Below are positions 24,434 to 34,746 of a stretch of DNA of 55,598 bases, in pieces. Position numbers and translations under genes: made by a program. Origin of the DNA: an uncultured Lachnospiraceae bacterium (GTDB lineage Bacteria; Bacillota; Clostridia; Lachnospirales; Lachnospiraceae); the NCBI GenBank assembly GCA_905203555.1, contig CAJKWK010000012.1, positions 1 to 55,598 on the forward strand, read 5' to 3'. Below the pieces are notes generated by a model, which worked only from the letters and a program-made list of their open reading frames with translations, made no database searches and was not told the origin of the DNA. How positions within the stretch are numbered: position 1 is the first letter of the stretch; every line of letters begins with the position of its first letter.

Positions 24434-27400
24434 TCACAGGATAATCTCCTCACCCAATGTAAAGGAATAAATAATTTTTTCTTTTACCTTCTTTTGAAGA
24501 AGCTGTTCCAAAGCCTGTGCATAATAATCCAACTGTGCATGATACCTCTCCTTCAGTTCTCTTGCAGTGCGTACCCGGTCAGTTTTATAATCCAGTACGA
24601 CCAATTCTCCATCCTCTTCAAAATAGACATCGATGATTCCCTGCACCAGAATCATTTCTTCCCCCTTTGTATCCGGATAGATTTCTCTCGCATCTACACC
24701 AAGCACAAATGGCTGTTCTTTTGACAGTTTTTTCTGTCTTGCCGCTGCCTGCATACGCTGTCCGGCATCCGAATTCAAAAACCTCAGGATATCAACAGCC
24801 CGGATACACTGTGCCATTTCCCTCGATAATTTTCCTTCGGTGTGCAGTTTCTCTATCTCCAGACAAAGTGTCTGTTCATCGTACGTCTGCTCATAGTCCA
24901 GCAATTCCAATACTTTATGATAGGCACTTCCTCTGGACGCTCCTGTCAACGTTTCCTCTTCCTGTAAAAACTGTGGAATCAACGGAACCACTTCCGGCTC
25001 TTCAAAGATTTCCTCTCCGCCTTCTTCCTGCAGGTAGGCACGTTTTTTCAATTCTGAAACAGTAAATTTTAATTTCAACTTTTGCTCTTCGGCGTAAGGA
25101 TATTGGTACTGCTCCTGACTTTCCAGATGTTCTCTCAATTTTGGGGCATATACTTTCTGCGGTTTCCAATGCTCCAGTACCTCTTTCGCCAGATATTCAC
25201 TCTGAAACTCAATCCTGCCCTCTTCATCCACATCTGAGCGATCAATCACCTCTATTCGTACAGGAGCATCCGGATTCCTGAGTACCGGCAGAACCCAGTG
25301 CATATAATTTCCTGCACTGACAAGTTCATAGAAAGGAAGGGTTCCATCTTCCCGTTCCTCCGTACTCTTTCGTACCTCTTTTTCTTTTTCAATCTCCTGC
25401 AGACTTTTCTGACTGGGACTTCCCACCAGAATCAATTTCTCCTTCGCACGAGTCAACGCCACATAAAGAACACGCAATTCCTCTCCCAGATTTTCCATCT
25501 TCACTTCCTGCTGAATGATCCTTTTTAAGAAGGTAGCACTCTTTGTTCTTCGTACCAAATCCACTGCATCCAAACCAACGCCCCATTCCGGGTGGATAAT
25601 CATACTCCCCGTCAGATCTGTCGTATTGAAACGCTTTCCCAGCCCCGCAACAAATACAATCGGAAATTCCAGTCCCTTACTTTTGTGGATACTCATGATC
25701 CTTACTGTATTTTCCAACTCATCCGCAACATTTGCCTCTCCATAGTCCACATCATATTTCTGCAGCTGCTCAATATATCTGATAAAATTAAATAACCCCT
25801 TATAACTGGTTCCTTCAAACGCCGCTGCTTTTTCCACGAGCATTTCCACATTTGCGCTCCGGCGCTCCCCGCCCGGCATCGCTGCAACATATAGACCATA
25901 TCCGGTTTCTTCTATGATTTTCTGCAGCAGTTCATGGATTGCCGTATAGGGAACCATTTCCCGAAACCTCGTCAGCTGCCGGTAAAATGTCCGCAGCTTA
26001 TTTGTAAGATCATTCTCCTCCTCTTCTGCCTGAGCCAGCCGTTCCGCAGCCTCATAAAAAAATCCTTCTTTTGCTGCCAAACGAATCTCCGCCAACTGTT
26101 GCGGCTCCAATCCAACAAACGGAGATGCCAGAACTGCGGCAAGCGGCAGATCCTGTCGCTGATTATCAAGTAATTGCAGATAATCCAGAAGAACGCTGAT
26201 CTCATAAGCGCCAAAATAGCCTTCCGAACTTCCGATATATGCCGGGATTCCTTCCTCTGCCAATACGGAAGACACCGTATCCCCCCAGCCTTTTACACTT
26301 CTCATCAGAATCACGATATCCCGGTACTCTGCCGGTCTCAGCTGTCCGCTCTCTTTATCAGTAACCTTTGCTGTGCGGATCAGTTCCTTAATTCTTTTTG
26401 CAATGATCTGGACTTCCAGCTCTTTTTTATTCTTTTTTAAGATTAATTCCTCATCACTTTTCTGTGCATTGACCAGAAGAAGTTCCATCTCATATGAAGA
26501 TTTTCCATCCGCTCCATACTCCGGTTCAAATTCTGCCCCGGAATACAGCGCTGCCTGATCATCGTATTCAATCCCACCCAATTCTCTGCACATGATCCGC
26601 CGGAAAATATAATTCACCCCATCAATCACTTCCTGCCTGCTGCGGAAATTTTTATGAAGATCTATTTTCTGCGTTTCACTTTCTTCCGAAGAATACTGAT
26701 CGTATTTCTCCATAAATAACTCCGGTCTGGACAGACGAAACCGATAAATACTCTGTTTCACATCTCCTACCATGAAGATATTATAAATTCCCCGGCTCAC
26801 CGTAGATACACTGGTCAAAATAGTTTCCTGGATCAGGTTGCTGTCCTGATACTCATCGATCATCACTTCAACAAACTGCTCCTGATATTCTTTTGCAGTC
26901 TGGGAAGGGATCAGTCTTCCATCTTCCTCTACGGTTAAGATTTTCAGAGCAAATTGCTCCATATCTGCGTAATCTATGAGATGTTTTTTCTGTTTTTGCA
27001 CTGTAAACATTTCCGAAAATTGATTCACCAGTTTCACTAGCAATTCCATCGTATTTTTCGTCTTTGCCATATCCAAAAGCAACTCGTGTGTTTCTTCATA
27101 AAAGTAGCTTTTCTGCAATCCTTCTATCAGATTTTTGATCCGCTTTCTCTTATCCTGAATCTCCTGCCGTTTCTCCGGATCTACAGTCTCATCTTTTTTT
27201 CGAGAAAGAGCTTTCCATTTCACCTCTGAAACGCTCTGATACATCTCCTGAAAACTTTCTGCTTTCGCCAGTTTCTCCAGAAAAGCCAGATCCTCCTCCA
27301 GCATTGGAACATACATATACGGTCCGTCCGGTTCCTCACAGATTTTCACACACTGGTCCACAAGTTTTACAAGATCATTCATGTAATTTTGTACCCACTT

Positions 27401-28063
27401 CTGCACCTGACCAAGAAAAGCCGGTTCTTCCTCGCAATCGCCTGACACATACTCCTCGCACTCCCGGTATTGTTCCACACAACGCTCCAGCCACTTTTGT
27501 GGCTGTGGGTAACTTCTGGAATACTCATACAACTGCAAAATCATCTGTTCCAGATTCTTATCGTTCTTACCATTCCCCAGTTTTTCCACCAGTTCCAAAA
27601 ACGCCTCTTCCCCACCGGCATAACATTCTTCTAACAATTCTGCCAAAACATCCTGTTTCATCAGACGCAGCTCGCCCTCTTCCGCTATCCGAAAGCCGGG
27701 ATCTATATCGATCAGGTGAAAATGTTCCCGTATAACCGATAAACAGAAACTGTGAATCGTCGTAATCTGTGCGCTGTGAATCAGTGTAGACTGCCTCTGC
27801 AGATGTGCATTCCCCGGCTGTTCCTCAAGCGCTGTATCGATGGCGCTGCGAATCCTCTCCTTCATTTCCGATGCCGCTGCGTCTGTAAACGTAACGATCA
27901 GCAACCGATCCACATCGATCGGATGTTCTTCGTCTGTCAGCATTCCGATGATCCGCTCAACCAGAACCGCTGTTTTTCCGGAACCGGCCGCTGCAGAAAC
28001 CAAAATATTCCGGTTTCTCAATTCAATGACTTTCTGCTGTTCTTTTGTCCATTTTACACCCAT
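24434..28063 (-). CDS. addA: ATP-dependent helicase/nuclease subunit A
   Basis: The 1209-aa AddA subunit of the AddAB (RecBCD-like) recombination enzyme. The UvrD-type helicase has Walker A VSAAAGSGKTAVLVERII near residue 25, VMIDEYQDSNLIQ (Walker B), FMVGDVKQSIYRFRLSRPEL and later NTVRIMSIHKSKGLEFPIVF and LYVALTRAKEKLILVG. The C-terminal RecB-family nuclease shows GIIDVYFEEDGELVVLDYKTD with the catalytic Asp and Lys. It abuts the addB reading frame directly. AddA depends on AddB for Chi recognition and complex stability, and addB here has an in-frame stop. Confidence 0.96.
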   Translation of the reverse strand: MGVKWTKEQQKVIELRNRNILVSAAAGSGKTAVLVERIIGMLTDEEHPIDVDRLLIVTFTDAAASEMKERIRSAIDTALEEQPGNAHLQRQSTLIHSAQITTIHSFCLSVIREHFHLIDIDPGFRIAEEGELRLMKQDVLAELLEECYAGGEEAFLELVEKLGNGKNDKNLEQMILQLYEYSRSYPQPQKWLERCVEQYRECEEYVSGDCEEEPAFLGQVQKWVQNYMNDLVKLVDQCVKICEEPDGPYMYVPMLEEDLAFLEKLAKAESFQEMYQSVSEVKWKALSRKKDETVDPEKRQEIQDKRKRIKNLIEGLQKSYFYEETHELLLDMAKTKNTMELLVKLVNQFSEMFTVQKQKKHLIDYADMEQFALKILTVEEDGRLIPSQTAKEYQEQFVEVMIDEYQDSNLIQETILTSVSTVSRGIYNIFMVGDVKQSIYRFRLSRPELFMEKYDQYSSEESETQKIDLHKNFRSRQEVIDGVNYIFRRIMCRELGGIEYDDQAALYSGAEFEPEYGADGKSSYEMELLLVNAQKSDEELILKKNKKELEVQIIAKRIKELIRTAKVTDKESGQLRPAEYRDIVILMRSVKGWGDTVSSVLAEEGIPAYIGSSEGYFGAYEISVLLDYLQLLDNQRQDLPLAAVLASPFVGLEPQQLAEIRLAAKEGFFYEAAERLAQAEEEENDLTNKLRTFYRQLTRFREMVPYTAIHELLQKIIEETGYGLYVAAMPGGERRSANVEMLVEKAAAFEGTSYKGLFNFIRYIEQLQKYDVDYGEANVADELENTVRIMSIHKSKGLEFPIVFVAGLGKRFNTTDLTGSMIIHPEWGVGLDAVDLVRRTKSATFLKRIIQQEVKMENLGEELRVLYVALTRAKEKLILVGSPSQKSLQEIEKEKEVRKSTEEREDGTLPFYELVSAGNYMHWVLPVLRNPDAPVRIEVIDRSDVDEEGRIEFQSEYLAKEVLEHWKPQKVYAPKLREHLESQEQYQYPYAEEQKLKLKFTVSELKKRAYLQEEGGEEIFEEPEVVPLIPQFLQEEETLTGASRGSAYHKVLELLDYEQTYDEQTLCLEIEKLHTEGKLSREMAQCIRAVDILRFLNSDAGQRMQAAARQKKLSKEQPFVLGVDAREIYPDTKGEEMILVQGIIDVYFEEDGELVVLDYKTDRVRTARELKERYHAQLDYYAQALEQLLQKKVKEKIIYSFTLGEEIIL

Positions 28064-29131
28064 TTACTCTTCCTCTAACTTTCCTTGAATCAGGCTCATA
28101 ACCACTTCCAGTGAATGTTTCTCCAGATTCCGATATTCAAAGCCTTCCATCTCTGTATCGAATCTGCAAATATCACGATATGCGCAGTATTCGCATCCAC
28201 TGTGATTTCCCAAAACATAAGGTGCCGCCTCTGTCCGCCCGGATGCAATTTCCTCTTTCAATTCCGCCTCTTTCACCTTGATATAATCCAAAAGTGACAA
28301 AAACGTTGCCGGATCCAACGCCTTAGACGCCGCGCTCAGACTGCCGCTTTTGTTTCGGCTGATCGGGAGCAGTTTAGAACTTCCTTCCAGGTTTCGTTCC
28401 AGATGCTCTAACACAACTTTATCCGCATTGACAATGCCGTCCAGTTTTAATTTTTCCAGCATGCTTTCTTCCAGCATAGACTCATTTTTCACTTTCTCCA
28501 CAAACGGATCCTGAATCCGATAATAAAAAATACCAGCCGGCACGACCTCTTCCTGTGGATACTGTTTCTGCATAATGTCCATTGCAGCATTCATATAAAC
28601 CGGGAGCTGCATCTGCAAACCGTAATATAACGCTGTAATATCAAACTTACGACTTCCGGTTTTATAATCAATCACCTTCACATACACTGTTCCATCGTCT
28701 TCACACAAATCCACCCTGTCAATCTTTCCGCTGCCAAATTTCATCTCAAATTTACTCGGCCGAAAATCACTGTTTTCCAACTGTTTTGTCAACGCCCAAA
28801 CGGATCGTTTCAAAAGCTGTTTGATTCGCGTAATGATATATTCGTTACGGGCAGTACTATAAAGCACTGTATTGCCATAATCTACGATACTTTCTTCAAC
28901 GCTTTCTTCAATCAGCATGCTGCGTACCTCCTCCGGAATCAGAACCCAATCCAAATCATCTTTTTCGATCCGGCGGGCATACCTCTCCATTGCCTGATGC
29001 GCAATATTCCCCAGGTCGATCGATTCAAACTGATAGTATTCCCGTTCCGAAAGACGCAGACCATACGCCAGAAAGTGGGCATACGAACAAGAAGCAAACC
29101 GCTCCAGCCGGGTAACGCTTGCCCTAGTCAA
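28064..29131 (-). pseudogene. addB: AddB C-terminal nuclease part (separated by an in-frame stop)
   Basis: This open frame is the C-terminal third of AddB. It includes the first iron-sulfur Cys (RFASCSYAHFLAYGLRLSE), the nuclease core GKIDRVDLCEDDGTVYVKVI followed by DYKTGSRKFD, and the terminal Cys cluster SGCEYCAYRDICRFD, so all expected Fe-S ligands are here. It can be opened only at a TTG (29131) with no ribosome site. The same frame reads without interruption from 29230 upstream to a lone TAA at 29231-29233, beyond which the N-terminal part continues in frame. It is therefore part of one broken gene, unless the stop is read through or is a sequencing error. Confidence 0.85.
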
Positions 29132-29230
29132 ATCCCCGTATAATTCCAGTGCCGTATCCGCCGCCAGGCCATCTGCCTTTTGCCGATAAAATGCCGCCTC
29201 CAGAATCCGGTCCGCCTGGTTGCGCCGCTC

Positions 29231-31405
29231 TTACGTTTCCCGGTACCAGGTATACAATTCTTTCCATTCATCCGACAGCCCGGACTCCCTGTCACGCAGT
29301 CCCGCAGCCAGTTCTCTGGCGCCCTGTGTACGATTCAGTTCCCGCTCTGTCAATGTCTTTTTCTCTTCTTCTCGAATCCGAAGCGCCGGAAACATCCGCT
29401 GCAGATCCTGGATCAAATAAGCGGGCCGAAGTGCCTTTCCATCGCTTGAAGTCTTAGCAAAAGAAAGAATTAGCTGTTCCGATGGTTTGGTCAGATTCAT
29501 ATACAAATAAAACTTCTGAATATACGTCTTTTCCTTCATTCCCGGAGACAGCGCCAGTTTCTGTCCTGAAAACTTCTCTCTGTCCCGCTCCGAAAGCAGC
29601 CCTCCCTGTCCCAGTTTTCCCGGAAGAAAGGTATCATTTGCTCCCACAAAAAACAAAACTTTCAAATTATTCAGACGGGTTCTCTGCATATCCCCGATCA
29701 CCACCTGATCCAATCCCGGCGGAATCACTCCTACCTTCGCCTCTTCCAATCCGGCATCCAAAAGCTCACAATATTCCTTTAACGAAATACGTTCCTCCCC
29801 CAGCAGTTCCACAAACTTATCAAACAACTCGATCACAATTCGATAAATCTGTGCATATTCCTTTGCCAGCGCCAGCTCTCCCTTTTCCTGAAATTGCAGT
29901 TCCATTCGCCGGATCTGCTCCTGAAGCTGTTCCTTCCGGAAAAATTCATACACTGCCATCGTAACATCTTTTACTGTTTTGTTTCTTTTTTTCAAAATAG
30001 TAACAAGGGCATCGATTTTTTCCACAAAGCAAACCCGCAAATGATTCAGTTCCGCCAGTTCCTCTTCCTTCACCCCTGCCGTTCTCCGCACCCAGACTGC
30101 CTGCCAGCTTTTATATCCTTTCACGCCCAGCGCAAGCACGTAATTCTCCAGCTTATCAACTTCTTCATGCGAAAAACCACTCATGCCTGTACGAAGGAAT
30201 CGAAACACACTTTCGTAAGAAAAATTCTGTTCCGCCATCGCCAGAAGGCTCCGCACATACTCTACAAACGCATTCAGCAAAATACTTTTTTTATAATCCA
30301 TAAAAAACGGAACCTCATAGTCTTTGCAATGCTTTTCCAACGCATCTGCATAGGCATTCATATCGCTTACAATCACTGCGATATCCCGGAAACGATATCC
30401 GCTTTTTCTCACCAGCCGACGGATTTCAGATGCCACAAACGCCGCCTCTTCCCGCGGAGTTCGTGCAGCATGTATGGAAATCGCTCCGGTCTGTGTATAT
30501 TTATTTCCTGTATAACGAAAGATTTCCTCCTCCAGAAATCCCATCATCGGATTGTTCCGAAATCTCGCAACCGGTTTTTCATACAATGAAACCGGTTCTT
30601 CTATCGACACCCTGCAGTCTTCTGCAATCTTAACAAGCGACGTAACCATCTGCTTACTGATTGCAAACAGCTGATATGGATGACGATAGGTAAATGCATC
30701 CTCCCTCGGATCCAGCTCCACTGTGACAATCACCTGGCGGCATACCTTTAACAACTCCCCTAACAGACGATTCTGCACCGGTGTAAAGCCTGTAAATCCA
30801 TCCAATGCCACAACACTGTCCTTTAAAATTGCAGACTCCGGAACCGCATCACTTAACAGATCCAGAAGTTCTTCCTTTGTGATATAACGATCTGCAAGAT
30901 AATTTTCAAACCCTTCGTACACGGTGCGAATATCACGCAGCTTGTATGCCAGATAACTTTCCGGATCCAGGGTATCCAAAAAACGATCCAGCTCCTCGAA
31001 CCCGATCCCATACTGGGTAAACTCGGAAATAACAGACTTTACCTCACTGATGTATCCTTGCTTTTTCAAATTGCCTCGCAACACCTTCAGTTCCTCTTCA
31101 TATCTTCCTGCGATTTTCCGAAGGATCAGATTCTTACCCTCATCATCCAGCACCCGTTTTGTCTCTCTTCCGGTTTCTTCAAAAATACGATGCGAAAGGC
31201 GCACAAAACTCAGAACATCAATATTCATAATCCCATGACGTGGATGAGCCATACACAAATCCTTCTGTGTCTGCATGGTAAATTGTTCCGGCACCAGCAC
31301 CAGATAATTCGTATCCGGATGCGCCATCGACTCCTGTACTATATATTTGTATAAATAATGGGACTTTCCAGCCCCTGAATTTCCAAAAATAAACTGCAGC
31401 GACAT
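29231..31405 (-). CDS. addB: AddB N-terminal helicase-like part, ends at a premature stop
   Basis: The first 724 residues of AddB, the subunit that recognises Chi and supplies a second nuclease. The Walker A-like motif is FIFGNSGAGKSHYLYKYI near residue 6. Later segments (YLVLVPEQFTMQTQKDL, VALDGFTGFTPVQNRLLGEL, RDIAVIVSDMNAYADALEKH, VIGDMQRTRLNNLKVLFFVG) follow the family's UvrD-like layout. The start follows AGGAGG. The full frame including the downstream part is about 1113 codons, usual for AddB, so the TAA at 29231 truncates it. Without the C-terminal nuclease and Fe-S cluster, the complex should be impaired. Confidence 0.9.
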   Translation of the reverse strand: MSLQFIFGNSGAGKSHYLYKYIVQESMAHPDTNYLVLVPEQFTMQTQKDLCMAHPRHGIMNIDVLSFVRLSHRIFEETGRETKRVLDDEGKNLILRKIAGRYEEELKVLRGNLKKQGYISEVKSVISEFTQYGIGFEELDRFLDTLDPESYLAYKLRDIRTVYEGFENYLADRYITKEELLDLLSDAVPESAILKDSVVALDGFTGFTPVQNRLLGELLKVCRQVIVTVELDPREDAFTYRHPYQLFAISKQMVTSLVKIAEDCRVSIEEPVSLYEKPVARFRNNPMMGFLEEEIFRYTGNKYTQTGAISIHAARTPREEAAFVASEIRRLVRKSGYRFRDIAVIVSDMNAYADALEKHCKDYEVPFFMDYKKSILLNAFVEYVRSLLAMAEQNFSYESVFRFLRTGMSGFSHEEVDKLENYVLALGVKGYKSWQAVWVRRTAGVKEEELAELNHLRVCFVEKIDALVTILKKRNKTVKDVTMAVYEFFRKEQLQEQIRRMELQFQEKGELALAKEYAQIYRIVIELFDKFVELLGEERISLKEYCELLDAGLEEAKVGVIPPGLDQVVIGDMQRTRLNNLKVLFFVGANDTFLPGKLGQGGLLSERDREKFSGQKLALSPGMKEKTYIQKFYLYMNLTKPSEQLILSFAKTSSDGKALRPAYLIQDLQRMFPALRIREEEKKTLTERELNRTQGARELAAGLRDRESGLSDEWKELYTWYRET

Positions 31406-31478
31406 ACATATCCTCCTGTTGAACCATTTAACATGTATCTATGTAATCATACCACAGAATTTCTTTCTTTTAAATGTG

Positions 31479-31554
31479 AATCACAACCGAAAAAAGACGG
31501 GCAGAACACAGAACGATTCCTTCTGTTTCTGCTCCGTCCTTTTCGGTTGTGATT
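31479..31554 (-). terminator. Long hairpin terminator after the cytidylate-kinase-like gene
   Basis: An outer 15-bp stem (AATCACAACCGAAAA and its complement) encloses an inner imperfect GC-richer hairpin. In minus-strand RNA the inner hairpin is followed by UUUUUU. The outer arm overlaps the stop codon at 31553. Confidence 0.78.
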
Positions 31555-32173
31555 ATGCAAAACGCACTTTAATATATGCCTTGATTTCTTCTACACATTT
31601 TTCAAATCCCAGTTTTCCACTGTTCAGACACAAGTCATAGTTTCTTGCATCTGACCATTCTCTTCCGGTATAATGCTTGTAATACTCCGAACGATATTTG
31701 TCCGTCGTTGCAATGAATTTCTTCATCTCCTCGGTCGTCATACTATTGCGCTCCATCGCTCTTGCCAGATTAAATTCCTCTGACGCATGCACAAACACAC
31801 TGACCACGTTTGGATAATCCTTTAATACAAAATCTGCCGCACGCCCCACGATCACACAGGTTTCTGTCTTTGCCAGACGCTTAATGACCTCAGCCTGATA
31901 ATTAAACAGATTTTTTGCGGAAACAAAATCTTTGTTTCCCGGCGGGATTACCTTGCCGTCATACACATCCGTTGTCATGCGAAGCAACGGACTGTTTCGA
32001 AGTTTTTCATCCAACTGCCGGAATAATGTTTCATTGATTCCACTCTCCTCTGATGCCATCTGCAGCAGATTACTTCCATAACATGGGATTCCCATTTCTT
32101 TTGCATACATTTCTCCAATGGTTTTCCCACCACTTCCATACTGTCTTGCAATCGTTACTACAATATTTTCCAT
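31553..32173 (-). CDS. Cytidylate kinase-like family protein
   Basis: A 206-aa P-loop kinase related to cytidylate kinase. The loop is IARQYGSGGKTIGEMYAKE, a form typical of the cytidylate-kinase-like family in Firmicutes; other segments are CVIVGRAADFVLKDYPNVVS and ARAMERNSMTTEEMKKFI. The substrate is not known and it is not the housekeeping Cmk. It starts 13 bases after livF and ends at a strong hairpin, so it is the last gene of the branched-chain amino-acid transporter operon. Confidence 0.85.
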   Translation of the reverse strand: MENIVVTIARQYGSGGKTIGEMYAKEMGIPCYGSNLLQMASEESGINETLFRQLDEKLRNSPLLRMTTDVYDGKVIPPGNKDFVSAKNLFNYQAEVIKRLAKTETCVIVGRAADFVLKDYPNVVSVFVHASEEFNLARAMERNSMTTEEMKKFIATTDKYRSEYYKHYTGREWSDARNYDLCLNSGKLGFEKCVEEIKAYIKVRFA

Positions 32174-32185
32174 ATCCGAACCCCC

Positions 32186-32896
32186 CTATTCTCCAAGATA
32201 CGCTTTCTTGATAGAATCATCGTTCATCAATTCTTTTGCATCGCCTTCCAGCACAATCTTACCGGTTTCTAATACATATGCACGATCCGCAATGGATAAT
32301 GCCTTTTTCGCATTCTGCTCTACCAGAAGCACCGTAGTACCACTGGCGCTGACTTCCTTGATGATATCAAAAATTTCATTGACCAGAATCGGAGACAATC
32401 CCATAGACGGTTCATCCATCACGATGATTTTTGGATGAGACATCAGTGCGCGCCCCATCGCCAGCATCTGCTGCTCTCCTCCACTCAATGTTCCTGCAAG
32501 CTGGTTCTTTCGTTCTTCCAGTCTCGGAAAGCGCTTATACACCATCTGCAGCGTTTCTTCAATCTCCGCCTTATCCTTTCTTGTATATGCGCCCATTTTC
32601 AGATTCTGATACACAGTCAATTCTGCGAACACACGACGTCCTTCCGGAACATGCGCCATTCCGAGGGATACAATCTTGTGTGCCGGAACCTTTGTAATAT
32701 CCTGTCCTTCAAAAATAACAGAGCCTTTTTTCGGGGACAGCAGTCCGGTAATGGTATGCAGCGTTGTTGTTTTTCCCGCTCCATTCGCCCCGATCAAAGC
32801 GATGACCTCGCCTTCATTTACCTCAAAAGAAATCCCTTTGATTGCCTGAATCACTCCATAATATACCTCAATATCTTTTACCTCAAGCATTGCCAT
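32186..32896 (-). CDS. livF: Branched-chain amino acid ABC transporter ATP-binding protein LivF
   Basis: A 236-aa ATPase. Walker A is LIGANGAGKTTTLHTITGLL, the signature is LSGGEQQMLAMGRALM and Walker B is IIVMDEPSMGLSPILVNEIF. The sequence VYYGVIQAIKGISF near the N-terminus is typical of LivF. With LivG it energises import of branched-chain amino acids through LivH/LivM. It begins 12 bases after livG and has a GGGGGTGAC ribosome site. Confidence 0.95.
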   Translation of the reverse strand: MAMLEVKDIEVYYGVIQAIKGISFEVNEGEVIALIGANGAGKTTTLHTITGLLSPKKGSVIFEGQDITKVPAHKIVSLGMAHVPEGRRVFAELTVYQNLKMGAYTRKDKAEIEETLQMVYKRFPRLEERKNQLAGTLSGGEQQMLAMGRALMSHPKIIVMDEPSMGLSPILVNEIFDIIKEVSASGTTVLLVEQNAKKALSIADRAYVLETGKIVLEGDAKELMNDDSIKKAYLGE

Positions 32897-32908
32897 GACG
32901 TCACCCCC

Positions 32909-33667
32909 TTATTCTCCTAAATATGCTTTGATTACTTCTGGATTGTTCAATACCTCTGCGGTACTGCCCTCTGCAAGCACCTGCCCAAAGTTCAGCACTG
33001 TCAGCTTTTCGCAGATTCCCGACACCAGTTTCATATCATGCTCTATCAGAAGAATTGTCATATCAAAATGATCACGCACGAACCGGATTGTCTCCATCAG
33101 TTCCCTTGTTTCATTCGGATTCATACCTGCCGCAGGCTCATCCAAAAGCAATAATTTCGGCTCTGTTGCCAATGCACGTGTAATCTCCAGTTTTCTTTGC
33201 TTTCCGTAAGGAAGATTGGACGCCAAAGTCTGCGCCTCTCCATCCAGATCAAATACCTTTAACAGTTCCAGCGCCTTCTCATCCATTGCCTTTTCCATTT
33301 TCCGATAATTCGGCAGCCGCAGAATTCCCTCCAGCGTCGTATATTTATAATGATTATGCAGCCCCGCCTTTACATTATCCAGCACTGTCAAATCCTTAAA
33401 CAGACGGATATTTTGAAAAGTTCTTGCAATTCCGGCTTTATTGATGTCGATCGTCTTCTTTCCAACAATATTTTCTCCGTCCAGCTTGATAATTCCTTCA
33501 TCCGGCTTATACACTCCCGTCAGCAAGTTAAACACTGTCGTTTTTCCGGCACCGTTTGGTCCAATTAAGCCATACAGACAGCCCTTTTCAATATTCAGAT
33601 GGAACTCATTTACCGCGCGAAGTCCGCCAAAGGAGATTCCTAAATTGGTTACTTCTAATAATGCCAT
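32909..33667 (-). CDS. livG: Branched-chain amino acid ABC transporter ATP-binding protein LivG
   Basis: A 252-aa ATPase with Walker A LIGPNGAGKTTVFNLLTGVY and the LivG-type insertion GIARTFQNIRLFKDLTVLDN. The signature region is LPYGKQRKLEITRALATEPK and Walker B is LLLLDEPAAGMNPNETREL. It lies between livM and livF in the operon, 5 bases from livM, and starts after AGGAGG. Confidence 0.95.
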   Translation of the reverse strand: MALLEVTNLGISFGGLRAVNEFHLNIEKGCLYGLIGPNGAGKTTVFNLLTGVYKPDEGIIKLDGENIVGKKTIDINKAGIARTFQNIRLFKDLTVLDNVKAGLHNHYKYTTLEGILRLPNYRKMEKAMDEKALELLKVFDLDGEAQTLASNLPYGKQRKLEITRALATEPKLLLLDEPAAGMNPNETRELMETIRFVRDHFDMTILLIEHDMKLVSGICEKLTVLNFGQVLAEGSTAEVLNNPEVIKAYLGE

Positions 33668-33672
33668 AACAC

Positions 33673-34737
33673 TTAAACCTCCTCTTTTACTTTCTTTTTC
33701 ATTTTAAATCTGGAGAAATACTTTTCTCTCCAGACAATCGCCTTTGGACTCCAGTTATATAACATCATCACAATCAGCACAATCGCATAGATCAGCATAC
33801 GATAATCACTCAGTCCACGAAGCATTTCCGGAAGAATTGTCAAAACAATGGCTGCGATAATCGAGCCGCGAATATTTCCAATTCCTCCAAGCACGACAAA
33901 TACCAAGATCATGATAGACATATTATAACCGAAATTCTTTGGCTGTGCAGTCAATGTCGCAAGATTATGTGCATAAATTACACCGGCAACACCTGCCAGA
34001 GCCGCTGAAATCGAAAATGCCATCAATTTGTATTTTGTTACATTAATTCCCACAGACTCTGCCGCAATCCGGTTATCACGAATTGCCATAATTGCACGCC
34101 CACTTCTGGAATGGATCAGATTCAATACGATAAACAACGTGATCAGAATCAGGATCACACCAATTGTAAATGTAGAATCCTTCGGTGTTCCTGTAATTCC
34201 CTGAGGACCATTTACAAGTACCACCCCATCCGGCTCCATGTTCAATGAAATCATATCCTTTGTAGAGAAATGAAATCCATTTTTATCTTTTCCAATAAAA
34301 AGAATATTGACGATATTTTTAATAATCTCTCCAAATGCCAAAGTTACGATTGCAAGGTAATCTCCTTTCAAACGCAGTACCGGAATTCCAATCAATATTC
34401 CAAAAATTCCGGCAGATACTGCACCGATCAAAAGTGCAAAGAAGAAACGCAGCCCTGCCACCGGAATGACATCTGCCATACATTTAGAGAAAAATGCGCT
34501 GGTAAACGCTCCCACACACATAAATCCTGCATGCCCCAGACTCAATTCTCCCAGGATTCCAACTGTCAGATTCAAGGAAACCGCCAGAATCACATAGGCG
34601 CACAGCGGAACCAGCAAGCCTTGCAGCAGACTGGAAACACTTCCGGACATTACAAGCGCCTGCACCACTATATAGATTACAATCACCATCAAATAGGTGA
34701 TCAGATTGTTTTTTGTTGTTTTGTTCATCTTTTTCAT
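33673..34737 (-). CDS. livM: Branched-chain amino acid ABC transporter permease LivM
   Basis: A 354-aa inner-membrane permease with about nine to ten hydrophobic helices. Family motifs include LNLTVGILGELSLGHAGFMC and GDYLAIVTLAFGEIIKNIVN, with the EAA-like loop RDNRIAAESVGINVTKYKLM. The start at 34737 is chosen because AGGTGGGAACG precedes it; a GTG 9 bases upstream would sit in the ribosome site. It forms the translocation pore with LivH. Confidence 0.94.
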   Translation of the reverse strand: MKKMNKTTKNNLITYLMVIVIYIVVQALVMSGSVSSLLQGLLVPLCAYVILAVSLNLTVGILGELSLGHAGFMCVGAFTSAFFSKCMADVIPVAGLRFFFALLIGAVSAGIFGILIGIPVLRLKGDYLAIVTLAFGEIIKNIVNILFIGKDKNGFHFSTKDMISLNMEPDGVVLVNGPQGITGTPKDSTFTIGVILILITLFIVLNLIHSRSGRAIMAIRDNRIAAESVGINVTKYKLMAFSISAALAGVAGVIYAHNLATLTAQPKNFGYNMSIMILVFVVLGGIGNIRGSIIAAIVLTILPEMLRGLSDYRMLIYAIVLIVMMLYNWSPKAIVWREKYFSRFKMKKKVKEEV

Positions 34738-34746
34738 CGTTCCCAC

